This document shows, piece after piece, positions 18,800-28,600 of a DNA stretch of 64,000 nt. Under the pieces are notes generated by a model. It saw only the letters and a list, made by a program, of their open reading frames with translations. It was not told the DNA's origin and made no database searches. The first letter of the stretch is position 1. Every line of letters begins with the position of its first letter. The position numbers and the translations under genes are program-made. Source of the stretch: Bordetella genomosp. 13 (GTDB lineage: Bacteria > Pseudomonadota > Gammaproteobacteria > Burkholderiales > Burkholderiaceae_B); assembly GCF_002119665.1 (NCBI RefSeq), contig NZ_CP021111.1:2542001-2606000 (forward strand), in the 5' to 3' direction.

Positions 18800-20347
18800 T
18801 CAGGCGCCCGCGGCTTCCTGCTCGCGCAGTTTCTTGCGGTGCACCTTGCCGGCCGGGGTCTTGGGCAGTTCGTCGACGAAGGCGACGTGGCGCGGATACT
18901 CGTGCTGACTGAGCCGCGTGCGCACCAGGTCCTGAATCTCGCGCACGAAGGCCTCGTCGGGATCGCGCGGTGACACCACGAAGGCCTTGACCACCTGCCC
19001 GCGCAGCGCGTCGGGCACGCCGATGGCGGCGGCCTCCCGCACGTCGCGGTGCTTCAGGATGGCGTCCTCGATCTCGACCGCGCTCATGGTCCAGCCGGCC
19101 GAGATGATGACGTCGTCGGCGCGGCCCGCGTGGTAGTAGTAGCCATCCTCGTCCACGCGGGCCAGGTCCTTGGTGGGCAGCCACGCATCATGGCGCCACA
19201 CCATCAGTTCTCCGACCTGGCCTGGCGCGGCCGGCTGGCCGCCGGCATCCCGCACCATGACGCGGCAGCCCGGCACCGGCTTGCCCAGCGAACCGGGGCG
19301 CACCGGGAAGTCGGCCGCCCCCGGATAGCTCGCCAGGATCACGCCGATTTCAGTGGTGCCGTACATGCTGCGCGGCGCGTGGCCGAAAGTCTGCTCGACG
19401 AACTCGGCCGTGGCCCCGTCGATGGGCTCGCCGGTGTACGAGACCTTGTCCAGGAAGTAGCGATGGCGGCCGGCTTCGCCGCTGTTGCGCATCATGCGGT
19501 AGTGCGTGGCGGCGGCCGAGATGTTGGTGAAGCGGTGCTGCTCGAGCGCCTGCAACAGGCGGGCGGCGTCGAACTTTCCGGCATAGGCGCCCACCGTCAG
19601 GCCCAGCGCCAGCGGCGCCAGGGTGCCATGCCACAGGCCATGCCCCCAGGCCGGGGACGAAGGACAGATGTAGCGGTCGCCGGGCCGCAATCCCGTGCCG
19701 TACAGCGCCGCCACCATCAGCGTGACGAGCGCCCGGTGAGAGTGCCTGACGGCCTCGGGCAGCTCCCGCGTGGTGCCCGACGTGTACTGGAATACGGCAA
19801 GGTCGTCGGCGCGCGTGTCGACGCGGTACGTATCCGGATGGCGTGCCAGTTCGGCTTCGAAGCCGGCGTCGGCCACGATGGTGTCCAGGCCGGCGATGCC
19901 CTCGCATACGCCGGCTTTCTCCCCATTGGTGATCATCAGCCGCGGCGTGCAGTCCTGCACGCGCAGCCGCACGCCATCCGGCCCGAACAACGTGAACAGC
20001 GGCACCGCGATGGCGCCGCGCTTGATGGCGCCGAACAAGGCCACGTAGAAGGCGCGCGAGGGCTCGAGCATGATGGCCACGCGGTCGCCGCGCTGCACGC
20101 CGCGAGCCTCGAGGTAGTGGGCGAAGCGCGATGAGTCGCGCGCCAGCTCCCTATAGGACAGGGTCTGGTCGCCGCCCCGGGCGCGCACCAGCACGATGGC
20201 GGGATGCGCGGCGTCGGCATGCCGGTCTATGCACTCGTGGGCGATGTTCAGGCGCTCGCGGTCGCCGTCGAACAACCGCCACAGGGCCTCGCGCGACCAA
20301 CGGGCCTGCGCATCCGCGTACGTCGTGTAGTCCGTCAGTTTGCTCAT
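18800..20347 (-). CDS. AMP-forming acyl-CoA synthetase
   Basis: This ANL-superfamily ligase of 515 residues should activate a carboxylic acid with ATP and CoA. The C-terminal catalytic lysine motif KTPAGKVHRKKL and the YGTTEIG and YYYHAGRADDVIISAG motifs are present. The phosphate-binding loop reads YTSGTTRELPEAV where most members have YTSGTTGxPKG, so a conserved glycine is replaced by arginine. It is the first gene of the leftward catabolic unit and diverges from an IclR regulator. A palindromic AT-rich region lies between them. Confidence 0.87.
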   Translation of the reverse strand: MSKLTDYTTYADAQARWSREALWRLFDGDRERLNIAHECIDRHADAAHPAIVLVRARGGDQTLSYRELARDSSRFAHYLEARGVQRGDRVAIMLEPSRAFYVALFGAIKRGAIAVPLFTLFGPDGVRLRVQDCTPRLMITNGEKAGVCEGIAGLDTIVADAGFEAELARHPDTYRVDTRADDLAVFQYTSGTTRELPEAVRHSHRALVTLMVAALYGTGLRPGDRYICPSSPAWGHGLWHGTLAPLALGLTVGAYAGKFDAARLLQALEQHRFTNISAAATHYRMMRNSGEAGRHRYFLDKVSYTGEPIDGATAEFVEQTFGHAPRSMYGTTEIGVILASYPGAADFPVRPGSLGKPVPGCRVMVRDAGGQPAAPGQVGELMVWRHDAWLPTKDLARVDEDGYYYHAGRADDVIISAGWTMSAVEIEDAILKHRDVREAAAIGVPDALRGQVVKAFVVSPRDPDEAFVREIQDLVRTRLSQHEYPRHVAFVDELPKTPAGKVHRKKLREQEAAGA

Positions 20348-20429
20348 CGCTGCGGGATTCCTTGCGTGGCCCGCGACAGCGGGCGTTACGGGTACGGCAT
20401 GGGAGTTACTTTGCGCTCGGCATCTATGA

Positions 20430-20464
20430 TTGTCAAATAGAATATTTGATTGTATATATACAAT
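20430..20464. promoter_or_regulatory. IclR-ligase divergent control region with two inverted repeats
   Basis: A perfect 16-bp palindrome ATTGTATATATACAAT (20449-20464) abuts a 7-bp inverted repeat with 3-nt loop, TCAAATA-GAA-TATTTGA (20433-20449). On the plus strand TTGTCA (20430-20435) and TATATA (20453-20458) are 17 bp apart and could be the iclR promoter, so the palindrome overlaps the -10. The rest of the 199-bp intergenic region shows no gene. Binding by the adjacent IclR protein is inferred. Confidence 0.55.
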
Positions 20465-20546
20465 TTTTTAGGCGCGCTTCGGTGTATCGAGCGACGCGGC
20501 GGTCTGGTAGAAAGTCGCATCGATAACGCCTCTGCACGAACCTTCC

Positions 20547-21353
20547 ATGACCGACTCTTCTTCTACTGATTCCGGATCCCCCAGCGCGCGTGCCGCGTAC
20601 GGCACCCGCGTGCGGCCGGTGCCGGCGGTCACGCGGGCCATCGCGATCCTGCGACTGCTGACGCAGACCCGCGAACCGCTCAGCGCCAAGCAGGTGGCGC
20701 AGGCGCTGCACATCGTGCCCAGCACGGCGCTGCACATACTGCGCGCGCTGGTGGCCGAAGACGTCATCACCGTCGATGCCGCCAAGCGCTACCGACCCGG
20801 GGCCGGCATGCTGGCGCTGGCGCGAGGCATGCTCGAGCACAACTCCTTCCGCACGGTGGTGCAGCCCGCCCTGGACCAATTGAGCCGCACGTGGCAGGTC
20901 ACGGCCATCGGCGTCGAAACGCCGAGCCTGGATCAGATGGTCGTGCTGGCACTGGCGCGTTCGCCTTTGCCCTTCAGCCTGCACGTGGACGTGGGCAGCC
21001 GCTTCCCGGGGCTGATCAGCGCCACGGGGCGCCTGGTGGCCGCCTACAGCAACGAGCCTTGGGACGCCATCGCACAGCGCTTCCGCCAGCTGCGCTGGCA
21101 GCACCCCATCGACATCGACACCTGGCGCAAGGAGCTCGAAACGGTGCGCGCACAGGGCTACAGCGTCGACCGCGGCGGCTATATCGGCGGCATCACTATC
21201 GTGGCCGTGCCCATCATCGATTCCACCGGCCGCCTGACCCACACCATTGTCTGCGCCGGCGTCAGCAACACCATGGATGGCGCGCAGGCCGACGCGCTTA
21301 TCGCCGACATGCAGGCTCGCGCCGCCGAAGTGGCAAGCCTGCTGACGCACTGA
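20547..21353 (+). CDS. IclR-family transcriptional regulator
   Basis: The 268-residue protein has an N-terminal winged helix-turn-helix (AVTRAIAILRLLTQTREPLS, then SAKQVAQALHIVPSTALHIL) and a C-terminal IclR effector domain. The N-terminal 25 residues are Ser/Thr/Ala-rich and likely disordered. It diverges from the ligase-MaoC-CaiB-Bug unit and probably controls it in response to its substrate. A thioesterase gene follows 17 nt downstream. Confidence 0.9.
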   Translation: MTDSSSTDSGSPSARAAYGTRVRPVPAVTRAIAILRLLTQTREPLSAKQVAQALHIVPSTALHILRALVAEDVITVDAAKRYRPGAGMLALARGMLEHNSFRTVVQPALDQLSRTWQVTAIGVETPSLDQMVVLALARSPLPFSLHVDVGSRFPGLISATGRLVAAYSNEPWDAIAQRFRQLRWQHPIDIDTWRKELETVRAQGYSVDRGGYIGGITIVAVPIIDSTGRLTHTIVCAGVSNTMDGAQADALIADMQARAAEVASLLTH

Positions 21354-21370
21354 CCACCAAGGAGCGCACC

Positions 21371-21790
21371 ATGCCCGACATCCCCGAGTCGAACGACTGG
21401 AAGCGCCACGACCTGGGCGGCTTCGCCGGCCTCGTCGGCCCGCTGTACACGCGCCGCACCGAGTCGGGCCGCGCCTACGCGATGCGTGCCGAGTCGCGTC
21501 ATCTCAATCCGGCCGGCATCGTGCATGGCGGCATGATCGCCACGCTGCTGGACCATGCGCTCAGCGCGTTGTCATGGGAGGCCGCCGGCCGCGTGCCGTG
21601 CGTGTCCGTGCAGCTGGACACGCAGTTCTACGCGCCGGTGCAGGAGGGATCGCTGATGGTGGTGCAAGGACGTGTGAAGCATCGAACAGGAAGCATGATG
21701 TTCACGTCGGGGGAAATGACGGTGGATGACCAGGCCTGTGCGTCGGCCCAGGCCGTGGTGAAGATCCTGATGCCGGCGAAGCCGGCGTAG
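21371..21790 (+). CDS. PaaI-type hotdog thioesterase
   Basis: The 139-residue protein has the single hotdog fold of acyl-CoA thioesterases. The catalytic region is visible as NPAGIVHGGMIATLLDHAL. It begins at ATG 21371 behind AAGGAG and is likely cotranscribed with the IclR gene. It may release CoA from dead-end or product thioesters of the neighbouring catabolic unit. Confidence 0.85.
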   Translation: MPDIPESNDWKRHDLGGFAGLVGPLYTRRTESGRAYAMRAESRHLNPAGIVHGGMIATLLDHALSALSWEAAGRVPCVSVQLDTQFYAPVQEGSLMVVQGRVKHRTGSMMFTSGEMTVDDQACASAQAVVKILMPAKPA

Positions 21791-21976
21791 GCGGCGTAGC
21801 GCAAGAGCGCGTTCGTTATCATCGTCGGAACCGCAACGATTCCGTTTCCCCCAGAACCGCGGCGGACCAACGACTCATCACCGGGAAGCAGCGTGATCCT
21901 GGCGACCAGCCGCTGGCACGCCCGCCTTCTGATCGCCGTTGCATTGGCCGCCACCCAAACCGAACGGAGCCCTGGA

Positions 21977-22384
21977 ATGCGCAAGCGTAGTTGGAGTATG
22001 GCACTGCTGTTGTCGTTCGCTGCCTGCGGGGCGCAGGCGGCCGCATCGTGCGACGACGCGGCCACCCAGAGCGAGATCAACCAGTGCGCGCAGCAGGCCT
22101 ATCAGGCCGCGGATGCGGAACTGAACGTCGCCTACGGGAAGCTGATGGCGCGGCTGAAGGACGATCCGCAGCGCGCCGAAAAGCTGCGCGCGGCGCAGCG
22201 GGCGTGGCTGGGGTTCCGGGACGCGGAATGCGGATTCGTCAGCGCCGGGACCGCGGGCGGCACCGCCCAGCCCCTGGTGACCGGCCAGTGCCTGGAGCAG
22301 CAGACGCGGCGGCGCGTCGACACGCTGCAGAGCTACATGCAGTGCGAGGAAGGCGACCTGAGCTGCGCCGTTCCGGCGCAGTAG
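21977..22384 (+). CDS. Secreted LprI-like (DUF1311) protein
   Basis: The 135-residue protein has a signal peptide (MRKRSWSMALLLSFAACGAQA) followed by a Cys-containing DUF1311/LprI domain: SCDDAATQSEINQCAQQAY and later AQRAWLGFRDAECGF. Members include the mycobacterial lysozyme inhibitor LprI, but most have no known role. ATG 21977 was chosen because it places the signal peptide at the N-terminus. A strong terminator follows at 22431. Confidence 0.8.
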   Translation: MRKRSWSMALLLSFAACGAQAAASCDDAATQSEINQCAQQAYQAADAELNVAYGKLMARLKDDPQRAEKLRAAQRAWLGFRDAECGFVSAGTAGGTAQPLVTGQCLEQQTRRRVDTLQSYMQCEEGDLSCAVPAQ

Positions 22385-22430
22385 CGAGGCAGCGAGCCAC
22401 AACGGCAAACGAAAGGCCGCAGCGGCAAAG

Positions 22431-22459
22431 AAAAAGGGTCTCCGATGGAGACCCTTTTT
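22431..22459. terminator. Bidirectional rho-independent terminator
   Basis: AAAAAGGGTCTCC and its exact complement GGAGACCCTTTTT are separated by GAT, giving a 13-bp stem with a T-tract on each strand. It can end the LprI-like gene on the plus strand and the tRNA transcript on the minus strand. Confidence 0.9.
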
Positions 22460-22464
22460 GGAAT

Positions 22465-22541
22465 TGGCGCGCCCGAAGAGATTCGAACTCCTGACCCCTT
22501 GGTTCGTAGCCAAGTACTCTATCCAGCTGAGCTACGGGCGC
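22465..22541 (-). tRNA. tRNA-Arg (anticodon ACG), copy 1
   Basis: The minus strand folds as a 77-nt tRNA with encoded CCA. The acceptor begins GCGCCCG, the D arm is GCTCAGCTGGATAGAGT, the anticodon arm is CTTGG-CTACGAA-CCAAG and the T arm is GTTCGAATC within CAGGAGTTCGAATCTCTT. The anticodon ACG reads CGU/CGC/CGA arginine codons after A34 deamination. An identical copy is at 45583-45659. Confidence 0.97.
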
Positions 22542-22557
22542 TTGGTAAAGAGGCGAA

Positions 22558-22585
22558 ATTATAGCAGGGATTTTTTGCTTGTCCA
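22558..22585 (-). promoter_or_regulatory. tRNA-Arg promoter
   Basis: On the minus strand TGGACA (22585-22580) and TATAAT (22563-22558) are 16 bp apart, about 17 nt before the mature 5' end of the tRNA. The block CTGCTATA.TTTCGC around the -10 is conserved in front of the second tRNA copy. Confidence 0.7.
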
Positions 22586-22677
22586 GTCACCTGTCATACG
22601 GAGGCAATGGGGCGACGCCCCGCCAGGCCGACCCGTCTGGATAGACCTCGGCAGGGTTGCCACGCCGCGCCTGGCCG

Positions 22678-25600
22678 CTACAGCCCCAGCTTTTCGCGCT
22701 CCGCGGGCGACAGGCGCGCCAGCTGCGCGGGGCTGAGCTCGCCGTCGCCCAGCACCTGCAGCATCCCGCCGGACCGGTTCGACACCGGCGTGCCCGGGCG
22801 ACGCGCGGGCGCCTCGCCGGCAGGCGTGGAGGCTCCTTCGCCGAAGCCCAGGATTTGCACGCTGATGATGGACGGCAGCGCCTGCTGCGCGGCTGCGCGC
22901 GAGCGCGACACCGCATCCTGCGCCGCCGTGGCCGCGGTGGTGGCCGCCGCGCTGGCGTTGGCCAGTGCCCCGGTGTTCACCACCGCCGCCACCGGAATGC
23001 CCTGCGACTCGCCCTGCACCTGGATGTTGGCCGCGTTGACCACCTGCAGCGCCGCGATGTTGACGTTGCCCGACACGCGGATGCCCGCTTCGCCCGCGTC
23101 GATCGTGCCCAGCGGCGCGATCAGGTCCACGTCGCCCGGTTCGACCTCCGGAATGGGATTCAGCGTGGCGATGCCCGCGCCCGAGCTGGGCACCTGCGGC
23201 GCCAACGCCACGTTGCCCACGTCGTCGTACTCGCGCTTGGGCGGCGTGTAGACCACCGTGGTCTTGGAGCCGCGGCCCGCGTTGATGTCGCCCGTGGCCG
23301 ACCAGGCCAGGATGCTGCCGCCGAAGGTGGTCATGATGCGCGACAGGCCCAGCAGGATGCTGCCCTGCGAGTACAGGCTGATGTCGCCCTGCCCCTGCGT
23401 GATGAAGCCCGAGGTCGAAGGAGGCACCTGGCCCTGCACGCCCACCACGATCTGGCCCGCCGGCACCAACGCCTGGATGTCGCCGCCGAACCAGGTCTGC
23501 ACGCCCGAGCCGCCGAACTGCACGTAGTCGCCGCCCCGCGCAACGGGCTGGCCCGCCGCGTCGTTCTCGGGGAACAGCGCGGCGATCATCTGGCGGCCGC
23601 GCAGATAGCTGCCGTAGCGCGGGCCCGCCGCATCGTTGTACTCGCGTCCGCCCGCCTTCAGTTCGGCGTAATAGACGTTGCGCAGGAAGACGCGCTGCTG
23701 CTCGGGGGCCAGGGTATTGAAGTACGCCAGGGCGCCGGCGGCGTCCGCGGCCTGGTAGCCATAGCGCGCGGCCAGCCAGGCCATCAGCTCTTCGTCATAG
23801 ACATGCGCCACCTTGCCGGGCTGGTCGGCCAGCGGGCGGCCCGGCGTCAGGTCGGCCTGGTTGGCCGGGTCCAGGTACAGCGCGGCCAGGGTCGCCCAGT
23901 CCGGGCCCGCCGCACCCGCGCCGGCCTGGATGGCGATGGTCGCGCCCGGGCGGGCATCGCCCTCGGCCAAAGGTCCGACACTGGTGATCTGGCCGCGGTC
24001 CGCCTGGTATAGCGTGCCGCCCGCCGTCACCTCGAGTACGCCCGGTCCGCCGATCTGTACGTTGGTGTAGTACATGTCGCGGCCGGCCTGGATGCGAGAC
24101 ACGTCGGTTTCGCTGACGTTCAGGATCAGCCCCGGCGCCGCATCGGCGCGGCCGGTATCGCTGCCCTGGCCGAAGTTGACGATGTCCCGCCCGGCGACCA
24201 CCCAGGCGGGCCGCGCGGCCGCATGGTACGTGACATAGCTGTTGGTGGCGGCCTGGTAGACCGAGGCGGTCTGTCCCAGGGCCACATTCACGATGTCGCC
24301 ATTGACCGCATACAGGCGAATGGGATGGCCGTCGGTGGCGTGAGCCAGCCCTTCCACCGAGCCCGACTGCCAGGCGAAGAAATTGCTGCCGGTCGTGCCG
24401 CTGTTCCACACGGGCCGGAACAGGCTGGCCACGTCGTTCGGCGCGGCGGAGCCCCCCGAGACGTTCAGCCGCGCGGTCGCAGGCACGCCCGTGCTCGTGG
24501 AAACCAACCCTGCGCCATAGATGCCGCCGCGCCCCAGCAGATCCAGCCGGCCCGTTCGCGACGGCGCCAGTTCCATGACCATGTTGCCGCCGTAGTAGAT
24601 GCTGCCGCCATGCGCCATGGCATTCACGCGCGCGGGCAGCAGGACATAGCCTTCGTTCGACATGCGCGGGCTCGTCCAGCCCACACGGACCGACGAGCCG
24701 ATCCCGAAGCCGGTCAGCGGCACCAGGTTGCCCCCGCCCGATTGCAGGTCGAGCGAGGTCGCGTCGGGCCGGAAGAACGCCGCCCGCCAGGCGGAGCTGG
24801 CGCCATCCGACGCACTGGAGCTCGGCAGCGAGCCGGGATCGGCCACGGCGCCCAGCACCAGGTCTCCCAACGCGCGCAGACGAACCTCGCTGTCGCCCGG
24901 CAGCACGCTGATGCCGCCGAGCGCCTGCGCCACCGTCGCCACGCCGTCCTCGATGCGACGCGGATCGCCGCTCTGCCGGACGTTCGCGTCGGTTTCCACG
25001 GCGCCGATGGAACCTGCGCGCACGTCGATGTCGCCACGCAGGTTCGTCAGCACGCTGTGCGAGCCCGGGGTGGCGGACTGACCCTGCGTGCCCAGGTTGC
25101 GGCCGCCGTTGAACGCGCCGCCCACACGCACGACCATGTCGCCGCCGCCGGACTGCACCAGCGCGCCGCCGGTGATCACGCCATCCGTACGACCGATCGC
25201 GGTCACGCGTCCGCCGCCGGCGACGGTCAGCTGCAGCGCCTCGTAGGTGCTGACGCTGGTATTGGGACTGTAGGTCGTCGTCATGCTTCCGGCATTGCCC
25301 CCCGCCAGAACGGTGACGTTGCCGCCGCCCAGGGTGCCGAAGCCGCTGAAGCCGTAGAGCATCGTGTTGGTGAGATCGACCGTCGTACGGCCGAAGCGCA
25401 CGCCCCACGCGGCATGCTCGCCGTCCCCGCCGCGCACCAGCCAGTCCCCGATGAACGATGAGCCGCTCGATTGGCCCCACGTATAGCCGGTGACGTCGCC
25501 CTGGGCCGCCAGCAGCAGGTCGCCGCCTCCGTTCGCCAGGTAGCTGCCGCTCGGCAGGCCGGACGCGCCGGTATCGCTGCCCGCCGTGTACACGCCGTAC

Positions 25601-28600
25601 AACGAGCGCATGGCGAAGTCGCCGCCGGCCAGCAGCTCGAGGCTGCCGGTGCCGGTGCGCAGCACGCTGGCCACCGGAATGTCGTTGGAACTTCCCTGGA
25701 AATGCGGGTCTTCCAGCCGCAGGTTGCCCCGCCCGCCGAGCGTGCTCGCGCCGCGCAGCGCACGCGTGTCGGCGCCGCCCACGTCGGCGCCGGCCACGAG
25801 GCGCAGCGAGGCGGACTGGCTGCCCGCGCCCTGCATGGCGGCCATTGGCGACATGGCGGAGTACGAAGGCGTGCCGGCATAAGTCTGGATCGACAGGCCG
25901 GCCGTGGCGGCGGGCGTGGCGATCGCCATGGGAATGATGACGCGGGTCAGCAGCGTGCCGTAGGGAACCACTTGCCCGGACTGGTACGAGCCGCTGGTCG
26001 GGGACAGCGGCCGCCACGCGATGGAAAGCGGCGTGTTGACGCCGTTGACGATGTTGAACGGCACCGTCCAACCGGCCGGATCGGTGACCATGGCCAGGCC
26101 GTTCATCACGTAGCGGTTGACGGTGAACCTGAAGTTCGGCGACGTGGTGACGTCGGTCAGGGGATCGTATGTGGCGGGGGTACCGTCAACGCCCTTGAAG
26201 CCATCCGAGATACTGCCCTTGATGTCCAGGTTGCCGGCGGCGCGCACCACCAGCGCCATCGGCTCGCCGGCGCCGTAGCCGGCCGAAGCCGGGTCGCGAT
26301 CGGCACCCGGGCCGTAGCGATAGCCGGCCAGGTCGATGTCGCCCGACGTGGACAGGTCGCCATCGGAGACGATCTCGACGCCCGGCCGCAGATGGAACGC
26401 GGCGCCGTAGGCGCGCAGGCCCTGCAGCCTCGATTGCAGCGCGGCGTTGCCCGCCGCGGCATCGACGAAGCCGCGGCTGTCGACGTCGTAGCCGTCCAGC
26501 AGCGACTGGTCGATGACGCTGCCGTCCGGCAACTCATAGCGCTGCACCGCGTTCAGCGCGATGCTGGATGCGCCGACGATGCGCACCGTGCCGGCGGCAT
26601 CGATGCGCGCATCGCCGCTGGCCGCGCCGGTGCGTCCGGCATTCAGCACGACCTGGCCATAGGCCAGGCCCGGCGCGGAGACATCCAGCGTCGCGCCGTC
26701 CTGCAGGCGCAGCCAGCCGTCGCGGCTGGTCAGTTCGATCTGGCCGCGATTCTTCGCCTCGATGGCCTGGCCGTAGTCGTCCACGTTCTGCTGGGTGCCC
26801 TGCGCATGCAGCTGCGCGCTGCCGGCCAGCGTGAGGTCGTCGCGCGCGGCCAGCCGGATGATGCCGGGCGCGGCGCCGCTGGCGTCGATATGGCCGGCCA
26901 CCGCCAGGCTGCCGCCGTCCACCGAGATGTCGACCTCGTGCGCGCGCAGCGTGCCGTCGATCTGCAGGTTGCCCTGCTTCAGCGCGAACGCGCGGCGTTC
27001 AGTGAAACCGGCCTCGTCCAGCCCCGTGTTCAAGGTTGCGAAGTCCGCGGTCAGGCCGGCCGCGCCGCCCCCCAGGTGCTGGGCGCGCACGTCGATCGAG
27101 CCGCCCTCTCGCCCCGCGCCGCCCGTGCCCGCCAGCGTACCGCCCAGGCGCACCTGGCCCGCCGCCGCATCGGTGGCGGTGAACGTCAGGCGACCGGCAT
27201 CATTGTTCGAGGCCGACACGTCGATGCGCGCGCCCTGCTCCATCAGGATGTTGCCGTGGGCGCTTTCGGCCACCAGCTCGCCGCCCCATGAATACGTGCT
27301 GACGTCGAAGAAATCGCTGCGCCGGCCCGACAGGTCGACGCGCGCGCCTGCGGCGAACACGATGTCGTCTGCGGCGTTCAGCGTCAGCCTGCCGGTGGGC
27401 AGCGCAATGGCGCTGCCGATCTCGATGCGGTCGGCATGCAGCTTGACGACGGAGCCCAGCGCATCGACGGCCGACGTATCGGCCGCCACCGCGCCCTGCG
27501 GCGCGGCCAGCACCAGTGTCCCGCCGGTGCGCGCCGTCAGCACCGAGCCGGCCTCGCCGGTCAACAGTGGCGTGAGCAGGCGCAGGTTGCCGCCCACCCC
27601 GGCATAGTCGGCGGGATCGAAGCCCGCCTGCGGAGAAGGCCCGGACTGCCATGCCGACAGGGTGGCATGGCCCTTGGTGACGATGCGCTCGCTGGCCTGC
27701 AGACTGACGTCGGCAAAGCCCAGCAGCAGATGGTGGAACGTGGTGGTGTCTCGGCTGCGCGCGCGTGGCGCGTGGCCGAGTTCGATGCGTCGCGCCTGCA
27801 CCACCAGGCTGCCCGCGCCATGGCCGGGCCCGCCCGGCAGGGTCGCGCCCGGCGGCGCGCTGATGTACTCGTTGTTGAAGCCGCTCGCATTGGCCACCAG
27901 GCCCTCGGGCGTATTCCAGATCAGCGTATCCAGCGTCAGCCGCGCCTGCTGGCCGGCGGCGCCCGCGCCATACAGCGCCGGAGTGGTCAACGTGAAGGTA
28001 TCCAGCAGCGACCGGCCGCTCGCGTCCAGCAGGTTGAGGTCCAGGGCGCCATAGAAATTGACGGAGTTCACCGCCTTCAGCGACAGTTCGCGCACGCCGG
28101 CCACGCCCGCGGCGGAGTCGCCCGCGATCAGGCGTCCCATCAGGTCGCCGTCCAGGTCGATGCCCGCCACCAGCGTGCCGTCGGCGCGTGCCTGCGCCAA
28201 GCCGTCCGCGCTGCCCAGGTTGATGGCCGAGCCGGCCAGCTCCAGGCGCGGCGCACCCAGCCGCGGCGTGCCTTCGAAGCTGACCCCGGAGGCCGCCATG
28301 AAGCCGATGCCGCCGCGCCCATACAGCGAGGAGCCATCGGCCATGGTGATGCGGCCCTTCGCGAACACGTTGGTCTGCGCGTCGAGGTCGATGATGCCGT
28401 TGGACACCACCACCATCGGGTTTGCGTTGCCGAAGATGAAGCCGGTGCTGGAATCGATCAGGGGCACGTCGGCGAAGCCGCGCGTGTCGATCCCGGATCC
28501 CGCCTCGATGCGGATGCTGCTGGTCAGCGCGAGCAGGCCGTCGCCGACGGTCAGGAACACCTGTCCGCCGGTCAGCCGCGCGCCGGCGGACAGGATCAGG

